A DNA stretch of 64,000 bases from Acinetobacter sp. ANC 4648 (GTDB taxonomy: Bacteria > Pseudomonadota > Gammaproteobacteria > Pseudomonadales > Moraxellaceae), in assembly GCF_002135345.1 (NCBI RefSeq), contig NZ_NEGI01000003.1, positions 62,001 through 126,000 of the forward strand, given 5' to 3'. The translations under genes and the position numbers were made by a program. A model generated the notes under the pieces. That model did no database searches. It had not been told where the DNA came from and worked only from the letters and a program-made list of their open reading frames with translations. How positions within the stretch are numbered: the first letter of the stretch is position 1; each line of letters starts with the position of its first letter. Positions 9,197-19,199 of this stretch are shown here, piece after piece.

Positions 9197-12136
9197 TTAT
9201 TTGACTTGTTTTATTTCAAATCTAAGTTGTTCCAACAGCTCTTTTTTGGCTACAGGTGCAACTACAGCTTTGACTGGGGTTTGTTCAATTAAATACGTTG
9301 TTGCGACACGTTTTAAATCAGGTAATGTCACTTCTAGCAACCGCGCACGTAACATTCTTCTAAATGCTGGTGTACGACCATGCAACAACGCATAACACGC
9401 CGTAATTGCCTCACCTGCAGGTGAACCAGGTTTATCCATACTCGAAACAAGACCTAAAATCGCTTCTTCAAGTTGATGAGGCTGTTGTTCTACATTCATT
9501 AACCATTCAATACTCGCATCAAAGTCCTTAAAGGTTTCTGCTAAACGCGGATCACGATAACTATAGAAACGGAATGAGCAAGCATTGCCATCATAACTCG
9601 CACCGCCACCATAAGCTCCTCCTTTTTCACGAATCGCACTATGTAAGAAACCATTACGTAGGTAACCTGCGAGTACCATTAATGGCGCAGCATCAGGATG
9701 AGAAACTTCAACCGCCGCATAAGCCGAAGCACAGAATTGTACATTGGTTTGAATCAACCAAGCCTGATCTTTATCGCTATTTTCTGGCTCAATTTGAGTT
9801 AAAGCTACTGACGATTGATCTACTGCAAGTTTATCCCAAACCTCTTGAATCTCTGCTACCAAACTTTCGGAATGATGCTCTTCACACACTAATAAGAATT
9901 GTTTTGGTGCCAACATTAACCCACGATGAATAGCTTGCAGTTCTGCGATTAATGCATCATATGCAGCATCATCTTTTTCAATTTTAGCAATTAGTTCACT
10001 TAACCAATTTAACGCACCTAAACCTGTATTTTGATAATCACGTTGTGCCAATGCACTCATATTCCGCGATGCAATTTGCATGGCATAACTATGACCAGAA
10101 TCTGACAAACGTGAGGCCCAACGAGTTTTACGTTGTTGTAACAATTCAATAATACGATCTTTTTCATCAAAACGAAGCTGTTCAAATGCCAACTTAAGCA
10201 ATTGAATGGCATCTAGTTTATTACTCAATGACTTGGTAGTTAAAGTTAACCATGCGGTAATTTTACCTTTATCATCCACTTGAGATCGCAATGATGCTCC
10301 CATGCCCAAACCACCACTCACAGCTGTTTGTAGTTGCTGCAAAGCCAAGTAATCATACTCACCTGCACCCACTTCACCCATCAAAATAGACAGTAAATTG
10401 AAATACGGTGATTTTACAATTTGATCAGGAATCTGAATCAGCACTTGTTGATAATAAATACCATTGGTTCCAGCATGATATAAATTCAAAGGCGTATCTA
10501 AACTATTACAGATAATTTCACGCAATTGACCTTGCACAATGGCCAACTCTGCGGGAATATCCTCTAAACCAACTTTCGGTAGTAGATCTAAATCATCAGG
10601 GGTTGCTTGACGAATATTTAACGCTTCCGTTTGTTGGATGATTTCAGCTTTTTGCTCTTCAGTTAAAGAGGCACCAATTGCTGCTAAGCGTGCTTTTTCT
10701 TCTTCAGCTTCTTTAGCCGATTTCATCGCATCGGGTACTAAAGTCATTTGTACGCGGTGTGGATTATCCAGAAGATGTGTGGTAATGAGATTAGACAACC
10801 ACATTGGATCTTTAAGTTCTTCTTTAACCAAATCCATAGCAGCATCGACATCCCATACATGTACAGGATCATGATGATGAATTGCACTGCTCAACCCATT
10901 CAAAATTAACGTTAAGCCATATGGCGTTCCATCACCACTAATTTCACGCTGATGCAACTCAATTTGGTGCAAGATTGCATCAACCATGTCTTGATCTACT
11001 GGTTTCGATGCTACATCTTGCAAAATAGTCAACACGCCACTTTTGAATTCTTCTGCATGCTCAGGATTTGAACCTTGTACGCCACAATAGAACGTCATTT
11101 CAAAATTGGAATCATCCACGCCCATAATTGGCCCAGTTGATTGCGCATAACCACAAGTTTCCAAATAATGGCGTAATGGTGAAGCTGAATCTTCGAGTAA
11201 AATCCCTTCAACCAAACGCATGCCTAAACGCAGTTTAACATCACTGGACTCGGGTAATAACCACGAAAGAATGTGATAGGTTTTATCTGTTAAATCATCT
11301 GCATCAACCGCATAAGTTTCAGTTACTTCAAGCGGTGCAGTCAAACGTTGCTCATGTTTAGAATAAAGCGTCTCACCTTTTCCAAATTTAGCCAATGCTA
11401 ATTTTTCAAATTGCTCTTGCAAGTGATAAGCAGATTCATTACCAAAAGTCATAAATACGGCATTACTTGGATGGTAATGTGATTTATAGAAAGAGACTAA
11501 CTCTTCGTAAGTAAGATCCGGAATATCTTTAGGATCGCCACCTGAATTATAGTGATAAGTGGTTTTTGGGAATAAGTGATGTGCCAATTGATGATAAAGC
11601 TGATCTGAAGGTGAGCTCATTGCACCTTTCATTTCATTAAAGACCACCCCTTTATAAACAGGCTGGCCCTCTTCTAGCTCAATACGAATACCTTCTTGAG
11701 CAAAATCAAGTGGATTTAAATTGGCTGCAAATGCTGCATCCAAATATACTTCCAATAAATTTTGGAAATCTTTCTTATTCTGAGTTGCAAATGGATAAGC
11801 TGTCCAGTCTGCAGCAGTAAATGCATTCATAAACGTGTTCAATGAACGACGAATCATTAAAAAGAATGGATCACGTACTGGAAATTTTTCTGAACCACAC
11901 AATGCTGTGTGCTCAAGAATATGCGCTTCACCTTTTGAATCCATCGGTTGAGTGCGAAATGCAACCAAGAAAACATTTTCATCATGCTCAGTCGCCAAGT
12001 GATAATGCATTGCACCTGTAACTTTGTGTGTGTATTCAGAAATAAAAATATCTAAAGCTTCAACATGGTGTTGACGTACCAACTGAAACGCAGGATGAAC
12101 AGTTTGGGTTATTGTTTCAGTGACATCTACAGTCAT
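9197..12136 (-). CDS. M16C insulinase-family metalloprotease (PreP-like)
   Basis: A 979-residue zinc peptidase of the M16C presequence-protease type, expected to degrade peptides inside a closed chamber. The inverted zinc motif HxxEH is at residues 72-76 (HILEHTALCGS), with the distal glutamate in the NEMKGAM block. The length (about 970-1000) and two-half architecture fit PreP. I see no signal peptide, which favours a cytosolic location. The start ATG follows TTGAGGAGATCAC, an excellent ribosome site. A TATAAT box lies 39-44 bases upstream of the start. It is the first gene of a probable operon with pldA; a functional link between the two is not evident. Confidence 0.92.
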   Translation of the reverse strand: MTVDVTETITQTVHPAFQLVRQHHVEALDIFISEYTHKVTGAMHYHLATEHDENVFLVAFRTQPMDSKGEAHILEHTALCGSEKFPVRDPFFLMIRRSLNTFMNAFTAADWTAYPFATQNKKDFQNLLEVYLDAAFAANLNPLDFAQEGIRIELEEGQPVYKGVVFNEMKGAMSSPSDQLYHQLAHHLFPKTTYHYNSGGDPKDIPDLTYEELVSFYKSHYHPSNAVFMTFGNESAYHLQEQFEKLALAKFGKGETLYSKHEQRLTAPLEVTETYAVDADDLTDKTYHILSWLLPESSDVKLRLGMRLVEGILLEDSASPLRHYLETCGYAQSTGPIMGVDDSNFEMTFYCGVQGSNPEHAEEFKSGVLTILQDVASKPVDQDMVDAILHQIELHQREISGDGTPYGLTLILNGLSSAIHHHDPVHVWDVDAAMDLVKEELKDPMWLSNLITTHLLDNPHRVQMTLVPDAMKSAKEAEEEKARLAAIGASLTEEQKAEIIQQTEALNIRQATPDDLDLLPKVGLEDIPAELAIVQGQLREIICNSLDTPLNLYHAGTNGIYYQQVLIQIPDQIVKSPYFNLLSILMGEVGAGEYDYLALQQLQTAVSGGLGMGASLRSQVDDKGKITAWLTLTTKSLSNKLDAIQLLKLAFEQLRFDEKDRIIELLQQRKTRWASRLSDSGHSYAMQIASRNMSALAQRDYQNTGLGALNWLSELIAKIEKDDAAYDALIAELQAIHRGLMLAPKQFLLVCEEHHSESLVAEIQEVWDKLAVDQSSVALTQIEPENSDKDQAWLIQTNVQFCASAYAAVEVSHPDAAPLMVLAGYLRNGFLHSAIREKGGAYGGGASYDGNACSFRFYSYRDPRLAETFKDFDASIEWLMNVEQQPHQLEEAILGLVSSMDKPGSPAGEAITACYALLHGRTPAFRRMLRARLLEVTLPDLKRVATTYLIEQTPVKAVVAPVAKKELLEQLRFEIKQVK

Positions 12137-12174
12137 GTGATCTCCTCAAAAGTTTTAATATTTAACATAGAGAC

Positions 12175-12180
12175 ATTATA
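12175..12180 (-). promoter_or_regulatory. Predicted -10 box of the M16 peptidase gene
   Basis: On the minus strand the sequence reads TATAAT, a perfect sigma-70 -10 box, about 40 bases before the ATG. No good -35 stands 17 bases upstream. Confidence 0.5.
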
Positions 12181-12661
12181 CCTACAGTGCTCCCTACAAT
12201 TCATCCTTTAATCGTAGTGTGATGAAAAATTTAACCGACTATTTTAATCGGCTTTATTTTAGAATAGATATAATCACATGCTATTTTCCACAATAGTGAT
12301 AAATTTTCGTGTTCTAGTATTAAAAAAATTAATATTGCTTAGGCTATTTTTATTAATATAACCTCATATATTCGAGTCGACTATTACCTTGCTCTATCGC
12401 ACTTTTAAATTATAAAAACTTACTCCTACTAGTTAGTTATTAAACCAATAAATATGTAATCAAAAAAATTATCTTGAAGTACTCCACATTGCCAAAATTT
12501 AAAGTCATGCATTATGTTTCTCACTTTCAATATGACTATTGATTATTTACATTAAAAAATTTTACTTATTGAGTATTTATCGTGAATTTTATTCATCAAC
12601 CTACAGTAAAATTGAGCATTGGTGTAAACTTTGCTTTTTTAACATTGATGTGATGAATAAA
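12181..12661. other. AT-rich gene-free interval before the PfkB kinase
   Basis: About 480 bases of very AT-rich DNA. A reading frame is open from 12539 into the kinase, but its first 41 codons (rich in Tyr, Phe and Ile) do not match kinase folds and I treat them as leader. I see no repeat or RNA gene here. Confidence 0.5.
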
Positions 12662-13666
12662 ATGGCTACAGTTGATCTTTTTGCAATTGGTAATGCACTG
12701 ATTGATCAGGAATTTAAAGTTACAGATGAATTCCTCACTCAACAAAATTTGCAAAAAGGCACCATGCAATTGACTGATGCCGACACTCAAACTCAACTGT
12801 ATAGCAATTTAAAAGCAAGCCAAATCTACAAAGGTCAAGCTTCTGGTGGTTCAGCAGCCAATACCACTGTTGCATTCAGCGCATTAGGTGGTTCTGCATT
12901 CTATGCGTGCCGTGTTGGCCATGATGATTTAGGTTCAATTTACCTCAATGGTTTAAATGAGGCTGACATTCAGACTACGCCAAAATCAATCAGTCAAGGT
13001 GTAACGGGGACATGTATGGTTCTTGTGAGTGATGACTCAGAACGAACCATGCATACTTACCTAGGTATTACCGCTGAATTAACCGCCGAACAAATTGATT
13101 TTGAGCCATTAAAAACTGCAAAATGGCTTTATATTGAAGGTTATTTATCGACTAGCGATACGGCACGCGTTGCAGTAAAACAAGCCCGTCAAATTGCACG
13201 AGACAATGGCGTTAAAATTGCTTTAACCCTATCTGATCCAGCAATGGTGCAATATGCACGTACTGGTTTAAATGAACTGCTAGATGATGGTGTAGACTTA
13301 ATTTTCTGTAATCAACAAGAAGCGATGATGTATACAGAAACTGATTCTGTAGAGGCAGCATTAGCAAAATTAAAATTACTAAGTAATGATGTTGTCATTA
13401 CATTAAGTGAAGAAGGTGCAGTTGTTGCTAATGCAGAGCAAAATATTCACGTTGCAGGTCGTAAAGTAACTGCAATTGATGCCAATGGTGCAGGTGATGC
13501 TTTTGCTGGGACTTTCTTATATGCTTTAAATTCTGGTTTAGGATTACAGACTGCTACAGAATTAGCGATTTTGGTTTCAAGTGAAGTTGTTGCACAATAT
13601 GGTGCTCGTTTAAACATTGCCGACTATGCTGAACTTTTTCAAAATTTTCAAAAGGAATGTGCATAA
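12662..13666 (+). CDS. PfkB-family carbohydrate/nucleoside kinase (adenosine-kinase type)
   Basis: A 334-residue ribokinase-fold kinase. The substrate-binding GGSAANT block lies at about residues 59-65 and the catalytic motif DANGAGDAF near residue 275, with Asp as base. The PFAM-PfkB members that carry ATVDLFAIGNALID at the N-terminus are usually annotated as adenosine kinases, but substrate cannot be proven from motifs. I start at the second ATG of a close pair (12653 or 12662); neither has a strong ribosome site. It is immediately followed, with TAA ATG, by a Rieske protein, so the two are translationally linked. Confidence 0.85.
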   Translation: MATVDLFAIGNALIDQEFKVTDEFLTQQNLQKGTMQLTDADTQTQLYSNLKASQIYKGQASGGSAANTTVAFSALGGSAFYACRVGHDDLGSIYLNGLNEADIQTTPKSISQGVTGTCMVLVSDDSERTMHTYLGITAELTAEQIDFEPLKTAKWLYIEGYLSTSDTARVAVKQARQIARDNGVKIALTLSDPAMVQYARTGLNELLDDGVDLIFCNQQEAMMYTETDSVEAALAKLKLLSNDVVITLSEEGAVVANAEQNIHVAGRKVTAIDANGAGDAFAGTFLYALNSGLGLQTATELAILVSSEVVAQYGARLNIADYAELFQNFQKECA

Positions 13667-13999
13667 ATGTCTAAAATTGCAATGACTGAAGAAATCCCTG
13701 AAAGAGAAGCGCGTGCTTTTGACACAGATGATGGTCGAACCATTTTTATCACTCAACGTGATGGCGCTTACTATGCTTACAATAATCTTTGCCCGCATCT
13801 ACAAACTGAATTGGAATTTTTAGAAAATCAGTTTTTAGATCAGGATGGTGAATATATTCAATGTTCAACCCATGGCGCATTATTTAATGTCGAAACGGGT
13901 GAATGTATTTCGGGACCTTGCTTAGGTGAAAGTCTAGAGAAAGTGAATATTAAAGTGCATTCTGATGGTGGAATTTACATCGAAGACTCAGCACAGTAG
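13667..13999 (+). CDS. Small Rieske [2Fe-2S] protein
   Basis: A 110-residue soluble protein with one Rieske domain. The cluster ligands are in CPHL (residues 43-45: Cys and His) and CSTHG (about 66-69: Cys and His). It resembles the small ferredoxin components of ring-hydroxylating dioxygenases and NirD-like proteins, but no oxygenase genes are nearby. Its ATG follows the kinase stop codon directly. The electron partner is unknown. Confidence 0.9.
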   Translation: MSKIAMTEEIPEREARAFDTDDGRTIFITQRDGAYYAYNNLCPHLQTELEFLENQFLDQDGEYIQCSTHGALFNVETGECISGPCLGESLEKVNIKVHSDGGIYIEDSAQ

Positions 14000-14035
14000 G
14001 CTTTAAAAACCTACTCAATTGCCCCAAGGACAGCC

Positions 14036-14650
14036 ATGCTCGATTTTTTCTTCGAACCTGATCTTATGCCATTTCATATCAGTGTTATTCTTTTGATCTT
14101 ACTCAGCATGGCTGAAACTATTGGTTATTATATTGGCCTTAGACCCAGCACTTTTTTTAAGCGAATCTCTCCCGACTGGCTTACCCATTCCCCTTTTATT
14201 CAAGTCAAATTTGCCAAAGTTCTAATCGTAGTCTTCTTTTTAATTACCTTTAGTTTTGCTGGATACCTTCTGCAACTGATTGTATATGCTAGTCAGCATC
14301 ACTTTTTTCCATGGTATTACATGATTATACCAGCGCTGATTATTGCAATTTTCTTTACTGTATTTATGATTCATTGTTTAGATCAAGTCATTAAACCACA
14401 AGTGATACAAACCCAAGTCAATCTCTTAGGCCGCTTAGCAACAGTTTCAAGTGGCAATGCTCGCCCTGGTTTTTCGGCTCAAGCTCGTGTTCGAGATGAA
14501 TTCGGACAACTTCACTATGTTCAAGTTGAGCCCGAGTTTGGTGAACTAGAATTCCAATCGCAGATTATTTTAATTCGTTTTAGAAAGTCACATTACATTG
14601 CAAAAAATATTTCAAGATCGAACCATCTTTTTAGTTCAGAACAATTTTAG
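14036..14650 (+). CDS. YqiJ-like inner-membrane protein with OB-fold (NfeD-like) domain
   Basis: 204 residues: three or four membrane helices in the first 130 residues, then an OB-fold domain with GRLATVSSG and DEFGQLHYVQVEPEFG, which closely recalls the E. coli YqiJ pattern (GHQATSG, DQFGQIHYLLLEPE). In E. coli and many others yqiJ is followed by the flotillin yqiK, with which NfeD-like proteins work in membrane microdomains. Here no flotillin follows; an AT-rich gap and then the cyd operon come instead. The start follows CAAGGACAGCC. Confidence in the fold is good, function open. Confidence 0.8.
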   Translation: MLDFFFEPDLMPFHISVILLILLSMAETIGYYIGLRPSTFFKRISPDWLTHSPFIQVKFAKVLIVVFFLITFSFAGYLLQLIVYASQHHFFPWYYMIIPALIIAIFFTVFMIHCLDQVIKPQVIQTQVNLLGRLATVSSGNARPGFSAQARVRDEFGQLHYVQVEPEFGELEFQSQIILIRFRKSHYIAKNISRSNHLFSSEQF

Positions 14651-15191
14651 ATCAATACAATTATTCCAATACATGATCTAGTTTAAATTACAAAATACCA
14701 TTTAGGTCACCTCCACGCTTTGCACCTATGTGTATAAGTAAAAATCATACTCTCTAAATTTTTTTAAATGACATCTTTACTCGTTAAAAAATAGCAAATA
14801 TCAAAAGTACTTCATACGGTTTTCTACTAAAAATCTTTACAATTTAACGCACTAAATTACTTGAAATACAAATTATAACCAACTATTTTACTATGAATAC
14901 TTTTTGTACTAAACCAAATAAAATTTCATTAAAATATTTAATCCATATTAATATGGTTGGTTTATTCTAAATAAACAATACTAATTTAGTCGGTTTATTT
15001 TCTAATAATCACAACCATTTTAATCAACTTTAAAATAGCATAAAATTAGATTATTTTTTATTTAAAAAAACACATAACACTTTGTTTATAAATAAAATAA
15101 TAATATATTTTTATTTTAATTGTTTTATCTATTTATTTTATATTGTTTTTTGTTTAATAATATAAAAGAAATTAAATAATAGGCTTATCCC
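14651..15191. other. Extremely AT-rich regulatory interval before the cyd operon
   Basis: About 540 bases with no convincing gene, probably more than 80 percent AT. It contains a 14-bp palindrome CCATATTAATATGG (14943-14956) and directly after it an inverted repeat GTTTATT-cta-AATAAAC (14960-14976). I found no full FNR/Anr site (TTGAT-N4-ATCAA). It must carry the cyd promoter. Confidence 0.55.
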
Positions 15192-15383
15192 ATGAGCTTA
15201 AAATCTAATGATGTAAATCGTCGTCTTGTTCGAGAAATCACAGTCATATTAATAATTAAGATTGTGATTTTATTAACCATCAAGCATATCTGGTTTGATG
15301 CGCCGACGATCCCTAAAGATTTTGACAATCAAGTTGCTGAGCGTATTGCTGGCAGTCCTTCCCAAATCAAGGAGACACGTTGA
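15192..15383 (+). CDS. cydP: Small cytochrome bd accessory subunit CydP
   Basis: A 63-residue protein with one membrane helix (about residues 16-36, [20 protein letters not shown]) after a short basic cytosolic start. Position and form fit the putative small oxidase subunit CydP found upstream of cydAB in Acinetobacter and relatives. Its stop TGA shares one base with the cydA ATG (TGATG), so translation is coupled. Its role is probably in oxidase assembly or stability; this is inferred from the family. Confidence 0.85.
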   Translation: MSLKSNDVNRRLVREITVILIIKIVILLTIKHIWFDAPTIPKDFDNQVAERIAGSPSQIKETR

Positions 15384-16981
15384 TGATTTCTGAAAGCGTG
15401 GTCGATCTTTCGCGGTTCCAATTTGCAATGACCGCGATGTATCACTTTATTTTTGTACCACTGACTTTAGGTCTGGCTTTTATTCTTGCCATTATGGAAA
15501 CTACATATGTGATTTCAGGTAAAGAAATTTATAAAGACATGACCCAATTTTGGGGAAAACTTTTTGGTATTAACTTCGCCCTAGGTGTAACTACGGGCTT
15601 AACCATGGAGTTCCAGTTCGGTACAAACTGGGCCTATTACTCACATTATGTTGGTGATATTTTCGGTGCTCCACTGGCTATTGAAGGATTAATGGCTTTC
15701 TTCCTAGAATCAACTTTTATTGGTTTATTCTTTTTTGGCTGGGATCGCCTCTCTAAAGTCCAGCATTTAGGTGTAACATGGTTAGTTGCACTTGGATCGA
15801 ATTTATCTGCATTATGGATTTTGGTCGCCAATGCTTGGATGCAAAACCCAGTTGGTTCAGCATTTAACTTTGAAACCATGCGTATGGAACTTGTAGACTT
15901 CGGCGCGCTAATATTCAATCCAGTTGCTCAAGTTAAATTTGTGCATACCGTTTCAGCAGGTTATGTGACTGGTGCAATTTTCGTCTTAGCAATTTCAAGT
16001 TATTACTTACTTAAGAAACAAGACTTACCTTTTGCTCGCCGCTCCTTTGCAATTGCTGCGATTTTTGGTCTAGCATCAACACTGTCAGTTATTTTATTAG
16101 GTGATGAATCTGGTTATGAATTGGGTGATGTTCAAAAAACCAAACTCGCCGCGATTGAAGCTGAATGGGATACGCATCCTGCACCTGCTCCATTTACTGT
16201 ATTTGGTATTCCAAATCAACAAGAAATGCGAACAGACTATGCCATCCGCATTCCCTATGTCATGGGAATCATTGCGACACGTTCTTTAGACAAAGAAGTG
16301 ACAGGCCTCAAAGACCTAATGACTCAACATGAAGTTCGCATTCGCAATGGTATGCAGGCCTATAGCGAACTTGAACAGCTTCGAGCAGGTGACCGTTCTC
16401 CTGAACTCATGGCATCATTCACTGAAAACCAAAAAGATTTAGGCTATGGCTTACTTCTTAAAAAATACACCCCGAATGTTGTGGATGCTTCTGAGGAACA
16501 GATCAAAGCAGCAACCAAAGATACTATTCCAAATGTTACCGCTTTGTTCTTTTCATTCCGCGCGATGGTTGCTTCTGGCTTCTTGATGTTACTGCTGTTT
16601 CTTCTTGCAACGTATGCTGTCGCCAAACGTAATGCAGAAAACAAACCGTGGTTACTTAAATTTGCATTATTTGCACTGCCGTTACCATGGATTGCAGCAC
16701 AGACGGGTTGGTATGTTGCTGAAGGTGGTCGTCAACCATGGTCGATTGGTGAAATACTTCCGACACACTTATCTGCTTCAAGCTTAAGCACTGGTGATGT
16801 TTGGGGTTCAATTATTGCACTTGCAGCGTTCTATACCGTACTTCTCATTATTGAGATGTATTTAATGATCAAATTCTCGCGCTTAGGTCCAAGTTCGTTA
16901 CATACGGGTAAATATCATTTTGAAAAATTAGCTGCAAAAGATCATACCAATCACGCTAAAATTGAGGAGTCTCAATCATGA
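15383..16981 (+). CDS. cydA: Cytochrome bd ubiquinol oxidase subunit I
   Basis: Catalytic heme-bearing subunit of the high-oxygen-affinity terminal oxidase in the inner membrane. The 532-residue product has nine or so helices, the N-terminal heme ligand His21 in MYHFIFVPL (His19 in E. coli), and the conserved GRQPWSIGE motif near residue 455. The size fits the long quinol-loop form. I start at the ATG overlapping the cydP stop rather than at the TTG one codon earlier; AAGGAGACACG provides the ribosome site. It overlaps cydB by four bases (ATGA). Confidence 0.97.
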   Translation: MISESVVDLSRFQFAMTAMYHFIFVPLTLGLAFILAIMETTYVISGKEIYKDMTQFWGKLFGINFALGVTTGLTMEFQFGTNWAYYSHYVGDIFGAPLAIEGLMAFFLESTFIGLFFFGWDRLSKVQHLGVTWLVALGSNLSALWILVANAWMQNPVGSAFNFETMRMELVDFGALIFNPVAQVKFVHTVSAGYVTGAIFVLAISSYYLLKKQDLPFARRSFAIAAIFGLASTLSVILLGDESGYELGDVQKTKLAAIEAEWDTHPAPAPFTVFGIPNQQEMRTDYAIRIPYVMGIIATRSLDKEVTGLKDLMTQHEVRIRNGMQAYSELEQLRAGDRSPELMASFTENQKDLGYGLLLKKYTPNVVDASEEQIKAATKDTIPNVTALFFSFRAMVASGFLMLLLFLLATYAVAKRNAENKPWLLKFALFALPLPWIAAQTGWYVAEGGRQPWSIGEILPTHLSASSLSTGDVWGSIIALAAFYTVLLIIEMYLMIKFSRLGPSSLHTGKYHFEKLAAKDHTNHAKIEESQS

Positions 16982-18123
16982 TCGAATATGAACTTCTCAA
17001 AATAATCTGGTGGGTATTGGTCGGTGTACTCCTAATTGGTTTTGCACTTACAGATGGTTTCGATATGGGCTCAATGGCACTTATGCCATTTGTAGGAAAA
17101 ACAGATGATGAACGCCGTGCTGCAATCAATACGATTGCACCACACTGGGAAGGCAATCAAGTTTGGTTTGTGACTGCTGGCGGTGCATTATTTGCCGCAT
17201 GGCCAATGGTTTATGCCACTGCTTTCTCTGGCATGTATTGGGCACTTTTACTGGTCTTATTTGCATTATTTTTACGACCTGTAGGCTTTGACTACCGATC
17301 TAAACTACAAAATACTCAATGGCGTACCTCATGGGATTGGGGTCTAGCAATTGGTGGTGCGGTACCCGCACTCGTTTTTGGTGTCGCATTCGGTAACATG
17401 TTCCTTGGTGTTCCCTTTACTCTAGATGAAACTGTACGTTCAACATACACAGGTAGCTTCTTTGCTCTACTGAATCCATTTGCTTTAGTCTGCGGCTTAG
17501 TGAGCTTATCCATGCTATGTGCGCACGGTGGTGCATGGTTAATGCTACGTACCGATGGTGTATTACGTCAACGTTCTGCCAAAGCAACACAACTGATGGG
17601 AATCATCTTCTTAGTTTGTTTCTTAGGTGCAGGTGCTTGGTTATATTTCGGTGGTATTCAAGGTTATACCCTTGTAACCCCTTACAATACTAATGGCGTA
17701 GCTAACCCATTAGCAAAACAAGTTCTCACCAATGCAAACCCAGGCTGGATGAATAACTATTCAATCTATCCAATTACTATGCTTGCGCCAATCGCGGCAA
17801 TCTTAGGTGGGTTACTAATCGTCTTGGCTGCGGGTAAAAATAAAGCTGGACTGAGCTTTACAGGCTCGACCCTAGCAGTAACTGGCTCCATCTTAACGGC
17901 TGGCTTTGCACTGTTCCCATTCCTGATGCCATCCAGTATTAACCCAACGGTAAGTTTAACAATGTGGGATGCTGTTTCAAGTAAAAATACCCTAACCGTT
18001 ATGACTGTTGTTGCCTGTATTTTTGTTCCACTAATTATATGCTACACCACTTGGTGCTACTATAAAATGTGGGGTGTGATTACCAACAAACACATTCAAG
18101 ATAACTCACACAGCCTTTATTAA
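16978..18123 (+). CDS. cydB: Cytochrome bd ubiquinol oxidase subunit II
   Basis: Structural membrane partner of CydA, 381 residues with about eight to nine helices. The N-terminal sequence with [19 protein letters not shown] is characteristic of CydB. Start and cydA stop overlap as ATGA, and the site TTGAGGAGTCTCAATC precedes it. Followed after 32 bases by cydX. Confidence 0.97.
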   Translation: MIEYELLKIIWWVLVGVLLIGFALTDGFDMGSMALMPFVGKTDDERRAAINTIAPHWEGNQVWFVTAGGALFAAWPMVYATAFSGMYWALLLVLFALFLRPVGFDYRSKLQNTQWRTSWDWGLAIGGAVPALVFGVAFGNMFLGVPFTLDETVRSTYTGSFFALLNPFALVCGLVSLSMLCAHGGAWLMLRTDGVLRQRSAKATQLMGIIFLVCFLGAGAWLYFGGIQGYTLVTPYNTNGVANPLAKQVLTNANPGWMNNYSIYPITMLAPIAAILGGLLIVLAAGKNKAGLSFTGSTLAVTGSILTAGFALFPFLMPSSINPTVSLTMWDAVSSKNTLTVMTVVACIFVPLIICYTTWCYYKMWGVITNKHIQDNSHSLY

Positions 18124-18155
18124 GGTTGTGTTTATAAGAAATAAGGAGAATAGTT

Positions 18156-18257
18156 ATGTGGTACTTCGCTTGGATTCTTGGCATCTTGATGGCGTGTTTT
18201 GCAGGTGTGCTAAGTGCCCTATACATTGAACATCATCAAGATTTAGATGAGGAATGA
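18156..18257 (+). CDS. cydX: Cytochrome bd small subunit CydX (33 residues)
   Basis: A 33-codon gene too short for most gene finders. The product begins MWYFAWILGILMAC and has one helix followed by an acidic end (HHQDLDEE), which is the classical CydX layout: an N-terminal MWYFxWxLG motif and a short hydrophilic tail. CydX is needed for stability and activity of the bd oxidase in E. coli. The ribosome site ATAAGGAGAATAGTT is strong. It lies between cydB and the YbgE gene, its known position. Confidence 0.95.
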   Translation: MWYFAWILGILMACFAGVLSALYIEHHQDLDEE

Positions 18258-18261
18258 GACG

Positions 18262-18558
18262 ATGACAGAAATCGCAATGACAACAAAAGAAAAAAAGCCG
18301 AATAAATTTGCAATGGCCGTTTCATTTTTGATGGCATTGCCACTTGCTGCGGTATTATTAATTCACCCAAGTCTCATGCTTGATGCGAATGGTCATTACA
18401 ATCATACGGCATTAATGTTGATCATGATTGGGATCTCAGGTGGATTCATTCACGGCGTAGGGTTTCTGCCTAGATTTTGGTTATGGAAATGGCTATTTAG
18501 CCCCTATATTGCATGGCCACTCATGCTTTGGGGTTACTACACTTGGTTCTTTACTTAA
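18262..18558 (+). CDS. ybgE: Cyd operon protein YbgE
   Basis: A 98-residue membrane protein with three helices (about residues 18-38, 50-70 and 78-96), matching the YbgE family that closes cyd operons. Its biochemical role is not known. The chosen ATG follows GAGGAATGAGACG; an upstream ATG at 18247 would overlap cydX by 11 bases and has a poorer context. The operon ends with a hairpin terminator. Confidence 0.82.
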   Translation: MTEIAMTTKEKKPNKFAMAVSFLMALPLAAVLLIHPSLMLDANGHYNHTALMLIMIGISGGFIHGVGFLPRFWLWKWLFSPYIAWPLMLWGYYTWFFT

Positions 18559-18575
18559 TCAAACCGCTCTCTCTT

Positions 18576-18600
18576 TAAGCCCTCAAATTATGAGGGCTTA
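18576..18600 (+). terminator. Terminator of the cyd operon
   Basis: Stem TAAGCCCTCA / TGAGGGCTTA with a five-base loop, followed by TTTAATTAA. Confidence 0.88.
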
Positions 18601-18725
18601 TTTAATTAATACTTATCTTTAATTTTTAGCGACTTATAATTTGAGTTATTAGGTAAATCATTGCGAATGATACATCCTGTCTATATAGATGATAATACCC
18701 ACTCCAATCACAACTTAGATTCAAT

Positions 18726-19199
18726 CTATATAACTATGATCTTTTTCATCTTAATCAAATGTAAATCCACAATAGGCTGACCCACATTTGCATCCACGGG
18801 ATAAGCTTCTATTTCACCAGTTCGTACATAACCACGACACTCATAATATGCAATTAATTCATCACAGACATTAAGCACCCACATTACATAATAGCTTAAT
18901 TCTGTTGGATGCTGTTTAGCATACTTTTTAGAATGGTTTTCTGCGTACGCTAAAAAACGCTTCCCGATTCCTTGATTCTGCCAATGCGGTGCAATACAAA
19001 AAGTACCTATTTCAAATTCTAGGTGAAGATACGTCAACCCAATACAAGCAATGATAGTTTTCTGATCACAATCTTGTATTTCAGCGATTAAGAGTTGATT
19101 ATTCGGTTGCTGGATACGAGCACCTACCACAATATGTGATTCACTCGCCCAACTTTTCCCTAAGTTTTGTCGATAGGCAGAATTAATCAAGTTAACCAA
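18726..19199 (-). CDS. GNAT-family N-acetyltransferase with damaged or non-standard start
   Basis: A 157-residue reading frame with the GNAT acetyl-CoA loop QNQGIGKRFL (about residues 78-87) and a C-terminal YYECRGYVRTG block. The true first beta strand (QQLEFRAVKLSDIPQL) is encoded upstream in the same frame as far as about 19256, but there is no ATG, GTG or TTG for it there. A TTG at 19256-19258, right after AAGGGAT and the lpxB stop, would start the protein if a run of six T (19248-19253) had one more T. So either translation starts internally at 19199, or the gene has a one-base deletion. Substrate unknown. It follows lpxB closely. Confidence 0.7.
   Translation of the reverse strand: MVNLINSAYRQNLGKSWASESHIVVGARIQQPNNQLLIAEIQDCDQKTIIACIGLTYLHLEFEIGTFCIAPHWQNQGIGKRFLAYAENHSKKYAKQHPTELSYYVMWVLNVCDELIAYYECRGYVRTGEIEAYPVDANVGQPIVDLHLIKMKKIIVI

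Noticed and set aside
9574..9933. Antisense open frame rich in His across the M16 peptidase gene
   Set aside because: Composition reflects the complementary strand of the peptidase gene; not a plausible protein.
12230..12260. Hairpin CCGA...TCGG after the M16 gene promoter region
   Set aside because: Only four paired bases with a long loop; no terminator function likely.
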